Of a stretch of DNA of 7,910 nucleotides, positions 1-5,510 are shown in pieces. Below the pieces are notes generated by a model. It was not told the origin of the DNA. It did no database searches and saw nothing but the letters and a program-made list of their open reading frames with translations. The stretch spans positions 1 to 7,910 of the forward strand of contig CAYFUR010000139.1 in the NCBI GenBank assembly GCA_964346275.1. The letters are read 5' to 3'. Within the stretch, counting starts at the first letter, position 1, and every line of letters starts with the position of its first letter. Origin of the DNA: CAYFUR01 sp964346275. Its GTDB lineage: Bacteria > Sumerlaeota > Sumerlaeia > SLMS01. Made by a program: the position numbers and the translations under genes.

Positions 1-116
1 ACGGTGGGCGTGGGCGAAGCGGCGGTGTCGTCGGCGCTGCGGGGCCGGAGGGAGCTTTCCACTTCGCGCTCGCGGTCGTCGACATTTGCGGGGTTGAAGG
101 CTCGGTGATCGGTCAT
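1..116 (-). CDS. N-terminus of an unidentified protein, truncated by the left edge
   Basis: This is an open frame on the minus strand with an ATG at 116-114, read leftward off the window for 38 full codons. Almost every codon ends in G or C and the residues are charged and hydrophilic, as expected of a real N-terminus. The opposite frames here are arginine- or glycine-rich and stop quickly. No strong Shine-Dalgarno precedes the ATG; a GAGG lies about 11-14 bases upstream. The frame also stays open further upstream without another ATG, so the start is likely but not certain. Residues 16-29 include EREVESSLRPRS, which resembles the start of RuvB Holliday-junction helicases (typically an acidic stretch, then SLRP, then a GQ motif). 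The residues that follow (ADDTAASPTPT) do not give the expected GQ motif, so that identity is only a weak suggestion. It is divergent from the bifunctional nuclease gene. Confidence 0.5.
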   Translation of the reverse strand, partial: MTDHRAFNPANVDDREREVESSLRPRSADDTAASPTPT

Positions 117-195
117 GAGCGGGAGCGTGCCTCGGGCAGGGGATGGCGCTTGTTTCTCTTTTTCTTCGCAACGCGGACGCAGCAATGGCAACGAA

Positions 196-222
196 ATTAT
201 CGAGGCCAGAGCCGGACCGGCT
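196..222 (-). promoter_or_regulatory. Possible promoter with a palindrome for the leftward gene
   Basis: In the 237-base gap between the divergent starts at 116 and 354, the minus strand has a GATAAT -10-like hexamer (201-196). An odd palindrome, AGCCGGACCGGCT (210-222), has two 6-base arms around a central A and lies over the expected spacer and -35 position. No recognisable -35 is present. A repressor or activator site over a weak promoter would look like this, but short palindromes are common in GC-rich DNA. The rest of the gap (117-353) shows no convincing gene; the 80-codon plus-strand frame there has atypical composition. GAAATT occurs three times (193, 224, 264). Confidence 0.2.
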
Positions 223-353
223 AGAAATTGGCGTGGATTTTCCCTGTGCGTGGAGAGGCTCCAGAAATTCCTAGCCTTGCGCCACCGGGAAAAACACAAT
301 GCGCTGCATCCGGGAAGAAATCCCGCGTTCTGGATCGGAAGGGTGATTGAACG

Positions 354-782
354 ATGATGATGATCGAAATGGAATTGGCGGAGGTTCAAATCACCGGGGA
401 GGCCGGGCCCCAAATCATCATTTTGCAAGAGAAAGAGGGAGACCGCAGCTTTCCCATCTTTATCGGGAATTACGAGGTCATGATCCTCGACCAGACAGTG
501 CGCGGTTTCGAGACCTCGCGCCCCCTGACCCACGACCTGATCCTCAACACCATCGAGGGGCTCAATGGCACGCTGACGGGGGTGCTGGTGGACGAACTGC
601 GAAACGACACGTTTATCGGCAAGCTCCTCGTTCGGACAACCGATGGGGAGGTGGTCCGCATCGATACGCGGCCATCGGACGCGATGGTTCTCGCGGCGAA
701 AACGCAGGTGCCCATTTACGTGGCGGAGGAAGTGCTCGCCGCGACCAGCCTCGACCAGACCGAAGATGACGAAGAGGGCTGA
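354..782 (+). CDS. Bifunctional nuclease (BFN/DUF151) family protein
   Basis: This 142-residue protein belongs to the BFN/DUF151 family (a Pfam DNase-RNase domain), small cytoplasmic proteins whose plant members have reported DNase and RNase activity. The bacterial role is poorly defined. The hallmarks are in order: a substrate-like N-terminal strand region with PIFIGNYE (residues 34-41), SRPLTHDL (55-62), the strand VLVDELRNDTFIGKL (77-91), and IDTRPSDAMVLAAKTQVPIYV (residues 103-123, the family signature with the RPSDA core). The C-terminus is short and acidic (EDDEEG). Some relatives carry a UVR domain here; this one does not. Three consecutive ATGs begin the frame. GGAAGGG at 337-343 sits 10 bases before the first, favouring 354 over 357, 360 or 369. 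The next gene starts inside its last codons, so the two are likely one operon. Confidence 0.93.
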   Translation: MMMIEMELAEVQITGEAGPQIIILQEKEGDRSFPIFIGNYEVMILDQTVRGFETSRPLTHDLILNTIEGLNGTLTGVLVDELRNDTFIGKLLVRTTDGEVVRIDTRPSDAMVLAAKTQVPIYVAEEVLAATSLDQTEDDEEG

Positions 783-2487
783 GGCGGAAGAAAGCGGGCC
801 GGGCCTGCTCTCGGGCAGAGGCGCCCCCGCGGCGGCCGTCGCCTTTGTTCTTTTTACCCTCTATCTGTTCAGCATCGCGCTGGTGCCGATCCGATCGGAC
901 AACGATTGCTGGTGGCACGTGAAGTCCGGCTGGTTCATCAGCGAAAACGGGCTGCCGGAAACGGACCCCTTCAGCTATACGGCGGCGGACTACGAGTGGC
1001 ATAACCACGAGTGGCTGGCGCAGCTTCTCTTCTACTGGTCCTGGGAGGCGGGGGACGCGAGCGGCTTTGGCGGCTGGCGCGGGGCGATTCTTTTCAAGAC
1101 GCTGGTGCTCTGGGGCTGCTATACGCTGGTCTTTTTCCTCGCGGGGCGGCTGTCGCGCAACTGGTGGCTGGCGCTGCTGGTGGCGGCGCTGGCGGTGGCC
1201 ATCGGGCGGCGGACATTCTATCCGCGGCCGCCGGTGATTTCCAACCTGCTGCTGATTGCCCAGGTGGGGCTGCTGGTGGCCATTGGCGAGGGGTGGCTGC
1301 GCCGGGGATGGGCCTTTGCGCTGGTGCCGATGATAGCGCTCTGGACGAATCTCCATGGCGCCTGGATGGCCGGGGGGATTGTGCTGGCGGCGTTCGCGGC
1401 GGACCAGGGCCATGCCCATCTGCGCGGGCGCCTGCCGCGGCTGCCCTTCGATGTGCCGCGCGTGGTGTTTCCCTGGCGCTGGCTGGCGGTGCTGCTTCCG
1501 CTTTGTTTGGCGGCGACGTTTGCCAATCCTTTCGGGATCGAGCTTTATAAACTACCCGCCCGGGTGATGGAAAACCGCGACCTGGTGGCTTCCATCGGCG
1601 AGCTGCAACCGCCTGACTTTTATTTCGTCATCGACTTTGAATTCGCTATTCACGCGGCGCTGATCATGGCGCTCTTCACCACGCGATTCCGCCCGCGGCT
1701 GTTCGAGCTGCTCATTTATCTGTTCTTCCTTCACCAGGCGATCCAGCACGTCCGCCACATGCTGCTGTTCAGCGTGATGATGGTGCCGCTCTATGCGCGC
1801 CTGGCGGGCGAGGTTTTCCATGCGGCCAAGGCATCGCTGGCCGACTGGGACGTCTCCGCCCGGGCGCCCTGGCTGCGCCGGCTGCCGGAAGCCGGGGCGC
1901 TCGGCATCGCCCTTTTTCTCATGGGGTGGGTCGTGGTGAACCCGCGCGAGGGAGGCCGCATCGGCAATCTGTTTGACCGCGAAAGTTTTCCCGCCACGTA
2001 TACACAGCGAAACCTCCAGTATCTCTCCGGCACGGGTTATATACGCGGGCGTTTCCCGGCCCACGTGGCCGACTTCATCGAGCTGGCGGAGCTGGAAGGC
2101 CGCATGTATAACGAGAATTTCTATGCCGGCTACCTGATCTGGCGGCTTTCTCCCGAAGAGCACAAGGTGTTCAGCGACCCGCGCTTCGACATCTTTGGCG
2201 CGGAGATCTGGCGGGCGGAACGCGCCATTTCCTCGGGCGTGGTGGAGCCGCGCTTTAATGGGAAGCCGTACTGGCAGGCGCTGCTGGACGAATACGATGT
2301 GAACTGGCTGATCGCGCGCCGGGGCACGGGCCTGCGGGCCCGCGTGGAAGACTCCGGCGATTGGACACCGCTGGCGATCTGGCCCGATGACTTCGCGATC
2401 TATACGCGGGATTTGCCCCGCAACGAGGAAATGATCCGCCGCGCGCAAAGCACGGCCACGCTCACCGGGGCGAGAGGACCGCGCTGA
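766..2487 (+). CDS. Multi-pass membrane protein, GT-C glycosyltransferase-like, unknown substrate
   Basis: This is a 573-residue polytopic membrane protein with roughly ten hydrophobic segments (for example residues 22-41, 105-126, 132-146, 236-254, 331-346 and 375-391). A soluble C-terminal domain of about 170 residues follows. After the first membrane segment comes RSDNDCWWHVKSG (43-55), then ENGLPETDPFSYTA (60-73) and HEWLAQLLFY (81-90). I recognise this pattern (DxDxWWH, LPxTDPFSYT, HEWL) from a widespread family of uncharacterised proteins resembling GT-C membrane glycosyltransferases, where acidic residues in the first outer loop matter. TNLHGAW (194-200), NPFG (254-257) and a C-terminal YAGYLIW...KVFSDPRFDIFG (453-478) fit the same family. 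Catalysis and substrate are inferred, not shown. The ATG at 766 lies inside the preceding gene (17-base overlap, different frame) and lacks a strong ribosome site, suggesting translational coupling. The frame is open upstream to 643, but that part is arginine-rich shadow of the nuclease gene. Confidence 0.85.
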   Translation: MTKRAEAEESGPGLLSGRGAPAAAVAFVLFTLYLFSIALVPIRSDNDCWWHVKSGWFISENGLPETDPFSYTAADYEWHNHEWLAQLLFYWSWEAGDASGFGGWRGAILFKTLVLWGCYTLVFFLAGRLSRNWWLALLVAALAVAIGRRTFYPRPPVISNLLLIAQVGLLVAIGEGWLRRGWAFALVPMIALWTNLHGAWMAGGIVLAAFAADQGHAHLRGRLPRLPFDVPRVVFPWRWLAVLLPLCLAATFANPFGIELYKLPARVMENRDLVASIGELQPPDFYFVIDFEFAIHAALIMALFTTRFRPRLFELLIYLFFLHQAIQHVRHMLLFSVMMVPLYARLAGEVFHAAKASLADWDVSARAPWLRRLPEAGALGIALFLMGWVVVNPREGGRIGNLFDRESFPATYTQRNLQYLSGTGYIRGRFPAHVADFIELAELEGRMYNENFYAGYLIWRLSPEEHKVFSDPRFDIFGAEIWRAERAISSGVVEPRFNGKPYWQALLDEYDVNWLIARRGTGLRARVEDSGDWTPLAIWPDDFAIYTRDLPRNEEMIRRAQSTATLTGARGPR

Positions 2488-2499
2488 GGCTTCTCTTTC

Positions 2500-3759
2500 T
2501 TACAGCACCGGGGGGATATCACCCGCATCGATGATCCCATCGGCATTGGTATCCGCCTCGATATACTGCCGTCCGAGCAGGTGGTTCACCACATCCCTCA
2601 ATGTATAAGGAATTGGCGAGGGTGTCGCGCTGGGCGTGGCGGAAGGTGTTGGCGAATTCGTGGGCGAGGGAGTGGGGCTGTCCGTCGGCGAAGGTGTCGC
2701 GCTCGGCGTTGCGCTGGGAGTCGGCGAGGGCGAATCCGTGGGCGAGGGTGCGGGGCTCTCAGTGGGTGAGGGCGACGGCGTGTCCGTGGGTATGGGGGAA
2801 TCCGTCGGGCTGGGGGTTGGTGAATCCGTGGGCGAGGGAGTGGGGCTGTCCGTCGGTGAAGGGGTCGCGCTCGGTGTGGGGCTCGGAGTTTCCGAGGGGC
2901 TGGGGTTGGGACTGGGACTGGGCGTTGCGGAGGGAGTCGGGCTCGGCGTGGGAGTGGGGGTCGGCGTTGGCGTGGGCGACGGCGTTGGCGTGGGCTCGAT
3001 CAGATTCCAGTCGGAGGTCGCTGAGCTGTCGAAGTTAAAAGGAAGCACGATCTGGTTGATCGGTTCGTCGGGATCGAGGCCGAGGAGGTTTTGCTGAGGA
3101 TTATCCGGATCGAAGACCTCCAGAAAGAGGTCGGTTTTTCTGTCAGCGGAGTCCTTCACCTCAAACTCAAGGGCGACAAGAAGAGGGTTCATGGGGCGGA
3201 AATTATTGACGTTGATGTCGGAAACGACAAAGCGGCTGGTTGGGCTGTCTGGCTCGGGATGAGGCTGAGGGGTGCCGACGACAAAGGGAATGCCCCAGGA
3301 CGAATCTCCCTGGAAAAAGCCGGCGAGGGAGAGATCGTTTGTGTCGAATTTCACATAGACATTGTAGGCGGAAGGGGCGAACCCGGTGGTGTTCTCATCG
3401 ATTGCAAGTTCGACGACGATGAAATCGCCTGGCTCGTAAAAGGCTTGCGGATCCTCGATGCGCGTATACCACCGGACGGGCTCCAAAATCGGCGTGGGCG
3501 TGGCGGAGACCGTCGCGGTGGGACTTGGCAGAATCGTGGGCTGCGGCGTTGGCGTTGGGGTGTCCGTTGGCAAAGGAGGCGGTGTGAGGCGAGGGGTGGC
3601 AGTGGGCGTGGGGGTCGCCGTCAAGGTGGGCGAGGTTTGCTCCTGGGCACTCAAGTGGCCAGAAGTGGACAAGACTGCCAGAAGAATCAGCATGCGCACA
3701 AATCGCGACGGAACGAAAGGATGTGCCTCCCAATCGTGTCGGGTCTTCAGTTGAAACAT
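2500..3759 (-). CDS. Secreted Pro/Thr/Ser-linker protein with cohesin-like and dockerin-like domains
   Basis: This is a 419-residue predicted exported protein. Its order is: a basic N-region; a signal peptide core RMLILLAVLSTSG (22-34) with likely cleavage after A38; a first Pro/Thr linker (about 43-91); a folded domain (about 92-255); a second, longer Pro/Thr/Ser/Asp linker (256-383); and a C-terminal module (384-419). The folded domain is beta-rich with few charges. It has a cohesin-like layout: YEPGDFIVVELAID (108-121), SAYNVYVKFDTNDLSLAG (130-147), LLVALEFEV (193-201). The C-terminus contains DTNADGIIDAGD (403-414), an EF-hand-like calcium loop as in dockerin repeats, but only one copy where classical dockerins have two. 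Cell-surface or extracellular scaffolding, or binding another protein, is inference. The frame is open further upstream, but AAAGGTGG six... bases-scale spacing before 3759 and the signal peptide favour this start. The stop lies 12 bases from the convergent membrane-protein gene, with no obvious terminator between them. Confidence 0.85.
   Translation of the reverse strand: MFQLKTRHDWEAHPFVPSRFVRMLILLAVLSTSGHLSAQEQTSPTLTATPTPTATPRLTPPPLPTDTPTPTPQPTILPSPTATVSATPTPILEPVRWYTRIEDPQAFYEPGDFIVVELAIDENTTGFAPSAYNVYVKFDTNDLSLAGFFQGDSSWGIPFVVGTPQPHPEPDSPTSRFVVSDINVNNFRPMNPLLVALEFEVKDSADRKTDLFLEVFDPDNPQQNLLGLDPDEPINQIVLPFNFDSSATSDWNLIEPTPTPSPTPTPTPTPTPSPTPSATPSPSPNPSPSETPSPTPSATPSPTDSPTPSPTDSPTPSPTDSPIPTDTPSPSPTESPAPSPTDSPSPTPSATPSATPSPTDSPTPSPTNSPTPSATPSATPSPIPYTLRDVVNHLLGRQYIEADTNADGIIDAGDIPPVL
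2611..2994 (-). repeat. Coding low-complexity tract: Pro/Thr/Ser/Asp linker
   Basis: This tract encodes residues 256-383 of the secreted protein. It is built from tandem PT, PS and SPTDSPTPSPTD units. It starts as plain PTPTPSPTP and becomes more varied (NPSPSE, TESPAP, TNSPTPSAT) toward the C-terminus. Longer duplications are visible at the DNA level. The segment around 2654-2705 recurs around 2822-2873, offset 168 bases (56 codons), with only scattered third-position changes. A related copy begins at 2732. All of these offsets are multiples of three, so expansion preserved the frame. The antisense strand reads as an open Gly/Val/Glu frame, which is a by-product of this repeat. Confidence 0.9.
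3487..3630 (-). repeat. Shorter Pro/Thr linker following the signal peptide
   Basis: This stretch encodes about residues 44-91 of the secreted protein (TATPTPTATP, PPPLPTDTPTPTPQP, SATPTP). It separates the mature N-terminus from the folded cohesin-like domain. It is less regular than the second linker and shows no long DNA-level duplication. Confidence 0.8.
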
Positions 3760-3763
3760 TTGG

Positions 3764-3771
3764 CCACCTTT
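3764..3771 (-). promoter_or_regulatory. Ribosome binding site deciding the start at 3759
   Basis: The minus strand reads AAAGGTGG, then CCAA, then ATG at 3759. This is a good anti-16S match, although the spacing is on the short side. It argues against the upstream in-frame ATG at 3924, which would add 55 residues ahead of the signal peptide and lie upstream of the candidate promoter. Confidence 0.65.
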
Positions 3772-3860
3772 GGAGCAGGAACGGGGGCCTGGCTCCGGAT
3801 CAGTATGTTTTGGCTGCGGGATCGCCGCAGCCTTGCTTCGGGGTCTAGAATAGCAGACCC
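3772..3860 (-). promoter_or_regulatory. Structured 5' leader with three potential stem-loops
   Basis: Read in the minus-strand transcript, three inverted repeats occur in a row. The first is GGGTCT/AGACCC (3860-3855 with 3846-3841, 8-base loop). The second is GGCTGCGG/CCGCAGCC (3832-3825 with 3819-3812, perfect 8-base stem, 5-base loop). The third is GGAGCCAGG/CCTGCTCC (3796-3788 with 3779-3772, one bulged C). The last stem ends directly against the ribosome binding site, so its folding could affect translation. No T-run follows any stem, so these are not ordinary intrinsic terminators. I compared the region from memory with the GEMM (c-di-GMP) and preQ1 riboswitch consensuses and found no match. 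Function is unknown. Confidence 0.45.
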
Positions 3861-3880
3861 TAGGAACATTTGATAAGGTT

Positions 3881-3909
3881 AGTAAAGTGCTAATTAGGGC
3901 TGCTGACAA
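3881..3909 (-). promoter_or_regulatory. Sigma70-like promoter for the secreted repeat protein
   Basis: On the minus strand, TTGTCA (3909-3904, five of six matches to TTGACA) is followed by a 17-base spacer. TTTACT (3886-3881, four of six matches to TATAAT) comes next. Transcription would begin near 3874 and give a leader of about 115 bases that contains the three stem-loops. The surrounding bases are AT-rich relative to the window. Confidence 0.45.
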
Positions 3910-3951
3910 CCGGTCATGCCCCAATATCCTGCCTGAAGAGACAAAGACCGG
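3910..3951. repeat. Inverted repeat CCGGTC / GACCGG in the divergent control region
   Basis: Two 6-base arms (3910-3915 and 3946-3951) are separated by 30 bases. The left arm abuts the -35 element of the minus-strand promoter, and the right arm lies 66 bases before the histidine kinase start. It could be a regulator site shared by both genes. At this length chance is not excluded. No clear promoter for the kinase was found between here and 4018. Confidence 0.2.
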
Positions 3952-4017
3952 CGAAACTCCCTGCTTTTTCGTGGATCATTGAGCCATTTCCCCTAGAAAA
4001 AAACCTGGCACGCAACG

Positions 4018-5454
4018 ATGAAAAAACCGAGACGAAAACAGCCTCAAAATACCCGCCGCGCGGCCCGGTCCGCCCAGGGCGCCATTGTTCTTTTGGGGAT
4101 ATACCTGCTCGTTGTTTTCTTTAGCGGCCTCATCCTGGTGCAATTGCTCTCGCGCACCCAGGAGCGTTTCCTGGCGGATTACCTGGGGCTGGTCGGCCGG
4201 TCCATTGCCGAGCCCCCCCGCGAATACTTCTATTTCCTCGAATTCCTCACCGATCCCGAAACCGGCCAGCTCTCCGAGGAGGAATTAAAGAACTTCCAGG
4301 GCACCTTTGCCTGGGAAAATCTGGCCGATTCGCTGCGCTCCGCCTCCAGCGAAGCCTTCGTGGAACGGCTCCATCTTCTGACACCGGGCGGCCAGGTGAT
4401 CCTGGATGGATCGGGACCCCCCCCGGACCCGGCAAGCCGGGATCAATTTGCTGAAGAGGGAACAGCAGCCATCTCCCAGGCCGCCGAGGGAGAAACGGTT
4501 TCCCTGCCGCGAGAGGGGCAATCGATGCAGCGCACCGTGTATATGCCGGTGCGCAATAAGCAGGAGCAGGGCGGGCGCGTCGTGGCCTTGCTGCGCATCG
4601 AGAGTGGCACGGGACAGTTTGCCGAGCTGGCCAGGCTGCGCCGGAGGCTTTTTGTTGGCTTTTGGATTTCCATCGGGATCCTGGTCTTTTTGTATATCGC
4701 CACGATCCGCCTGATCCGGCGCACGATCAACGCGGAGCGCGCCGCCAGCCAGGCCGACCGCCTCCGCGCACTCGGCACCATGACGGCGGGAATCGCCCAC
4801 GAAATCCGCAATCCCCTCGGGATTCTCACCCTTCAAATCGAGGAACTGCGCGAAACAATCCGGCAAGTGGAGGACCGAGACCAACGGGCTTCACTGGCAT
4901 CCATTGCCGAAGATCTGGCCAGCGATACAAAACGGCTGAAAGGGCTGACCGAGCAATTTGTCAGCTTCGGCAGCGGCGGGGCGGAGGCGGCGGGGGAAAC
5001 GCGCCCGGCAAAGATCGATGCCGCGGAAGCGGCGCGCCAGCTCCTGAAAATCTGGAAGAAAAGCGTCGATCCACAGCGGAGGGAGATCGTTGAGGAGATT
5101 GCGGAGGATTCCCTCCCGGTCTTCTTCACGGAAGATGCCCTGCGCCAGATTCTGCTCAATATCCTGCGCAATGCGGACGAAGCGCTCGGAGATCAATCGG
5201 GCCAGATCAAAATCCGTGTGTTTGAGCGGGATGGCTATGCGGCGATTTCCGTGGAAGACACGGGGCCGGGCATTGATCCCGCCATGCAGCGCCAGCTTTT
5301 TGATCCCTTCTTCACCACAAAAGCGGACGGCACGGGCCTGGGACTCAGCCTGAGCCGAAGCCTTGCCCAGCGTGCCGGCGGCGATCTCACCGTCGAGTCA
5401 ACACCGGGAGAGGGCGCACGGTTCGCGCTCTTGCTGCCTCTCTACGAGGAATAG
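4018..5454 (+). CDS. Membrane-bound sensor histidine kinase
   Basis: This is a 478-residue sensor kinase that would sense an external or membrane signal and pass phosphate to a response regulator. Its parts, in order, are: a basic N-terminus; membrane segment 1 (about 22-44); an extracytoplasmic sensor region (about 45-208, possibly Cache- or PAS-like, with ERLHLLTPGGQVILDG at 116-131 and VYMPVR at 174-179); membrane segment 2 (about 211-231); then a dimerisation/phosphoacceptor domain with AGIAHEIRNPLG (257-268), where H261 is the predicted phosphorylation site. The ATPase domain has the N-box ILLNILRNADEAL (378-390), G1 DTGPGID (414-420), FDPFFTTK (428-435) and G2 GTGLGLSLS (438-446). All key catalytic residues are present, so it looks active. 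The pattern is closest to NtrB/ZraS-type kinases. No response regulator is in the window. The ribosome site is weak; the upstream bases are A-rich (3997-4003). It is divergent from the secreted repeat protein. Confidence 0.95.
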   Translation: MKKPRRKQPQNTRRAARSAQGAIVLLGIYLLVVFFSGLILVQLLSRTQERFLADYLGLVGRSIAEPPREYFYFLEFLTDPETGQLSEEELKNFQGTFAWENLADSLRSASSEAFVERLHLLTPGGQVILDGSGPPPDPASRDQFAEEGTAAISQAAEGETVSLPREGQSMQRTVYMPVRNKQEQGGRVVALLRIESGTGQFAELARLRRRLFVGFWISIGILVFLYIATIRLIRRTINAERAASQADRLRALGTMTAGIAHEIRNPLGILTLQIEELRETIRQVEDRDQRASLASIAEDLASDTKRLKGLTEQFVSFGSGGAEAAGETRPAKIDAAEAARQLLKIWKKSVDPQRREIVEEIAEDSLPVFFTEDALRQILLNILRNADEALGDQSGQIKIRVFERDGYAAISVEDTGPGIDPAMQRQLFDPFFTTKADGTGLGLSLSRSLAQRAGGDLTVESTPGEGARFALLLPLYEE

Positions 5455-5464
5455 TTGCTTGGAT

Positions 5465-5510
5465 CGAGAGATTGAGGGCGAGTATACATTTCAACTCATT
5501 CAATATCTCG
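5465..5510. other. Imperfect inverted repeat between convergent genes
   Basis: CGAGAGATTG (5465-5474) and CAATATCTCG (5501-5510) pair at nine of ten positions. A smaller GAGT/ACTC pair (5480-5483, 5494-5497) nests inside. The element spans the 45-base gap between the kinase stop and the stop of the minus-strand gene, so it could help end transcription or protect 3' ends on both sides. There is no T-run on either strand, so this is tentative. Confidence 0.25.

Noticed and set aside
643..765. Upstream extension of the membrane protein frame
   Set aside because: These 41 codons are very arginine-rich and lie within the nuclease gene in another frame. The ATG at 766 directly precedes the membrane protein's own sequence.
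613..1419. Minus-strand open frame of 268 codons
   Set aside because: Rich in Arg, Pro, Gln and His, as expected for antisense of a GC-rich gene. It overlaps two well-supported plus-strand genes.
1552..2448. Minus-strand open frame of 298 codons
   Set aside because: It is antisense to the C-terminal half of the membrane protein, which has recognised family motifs. The antisense composition is atypical and no motif was found.
2611..2994. Regular repeats suggesting a CRISPR array
   Set aside because: The repeats are short, variable and in frame, and they code for a Pro/Thr linker. There are no unique spacers and no cas genes.
2636..3097. Plus-strand Gly/Val/Glu-rich open frame of 153 codons
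   Set aside because: It is the exact antisense of the Pro/Thr/Ser linker. Its composition follows from the repeat on the other strand, and it runs out into the folded-domain region with no domain of its own.
3091..3873. Plus-strand open frame of 260 codons
   Set aside because: It is antisense to the cohesin-like domain and signal peptide of the secreted protein. It is arginine- and glycine-rich with no recognisable motif, whereas the minus frame has a signal peptide, a domain and a ribosome site.
4006..4020. TGGCACG resembling a sigma54 -24 element
   Set aside because: The matching -12 GC element is absent, and the sequence runs into the kinase start codon, so it cannot serve as that gene's promoter.
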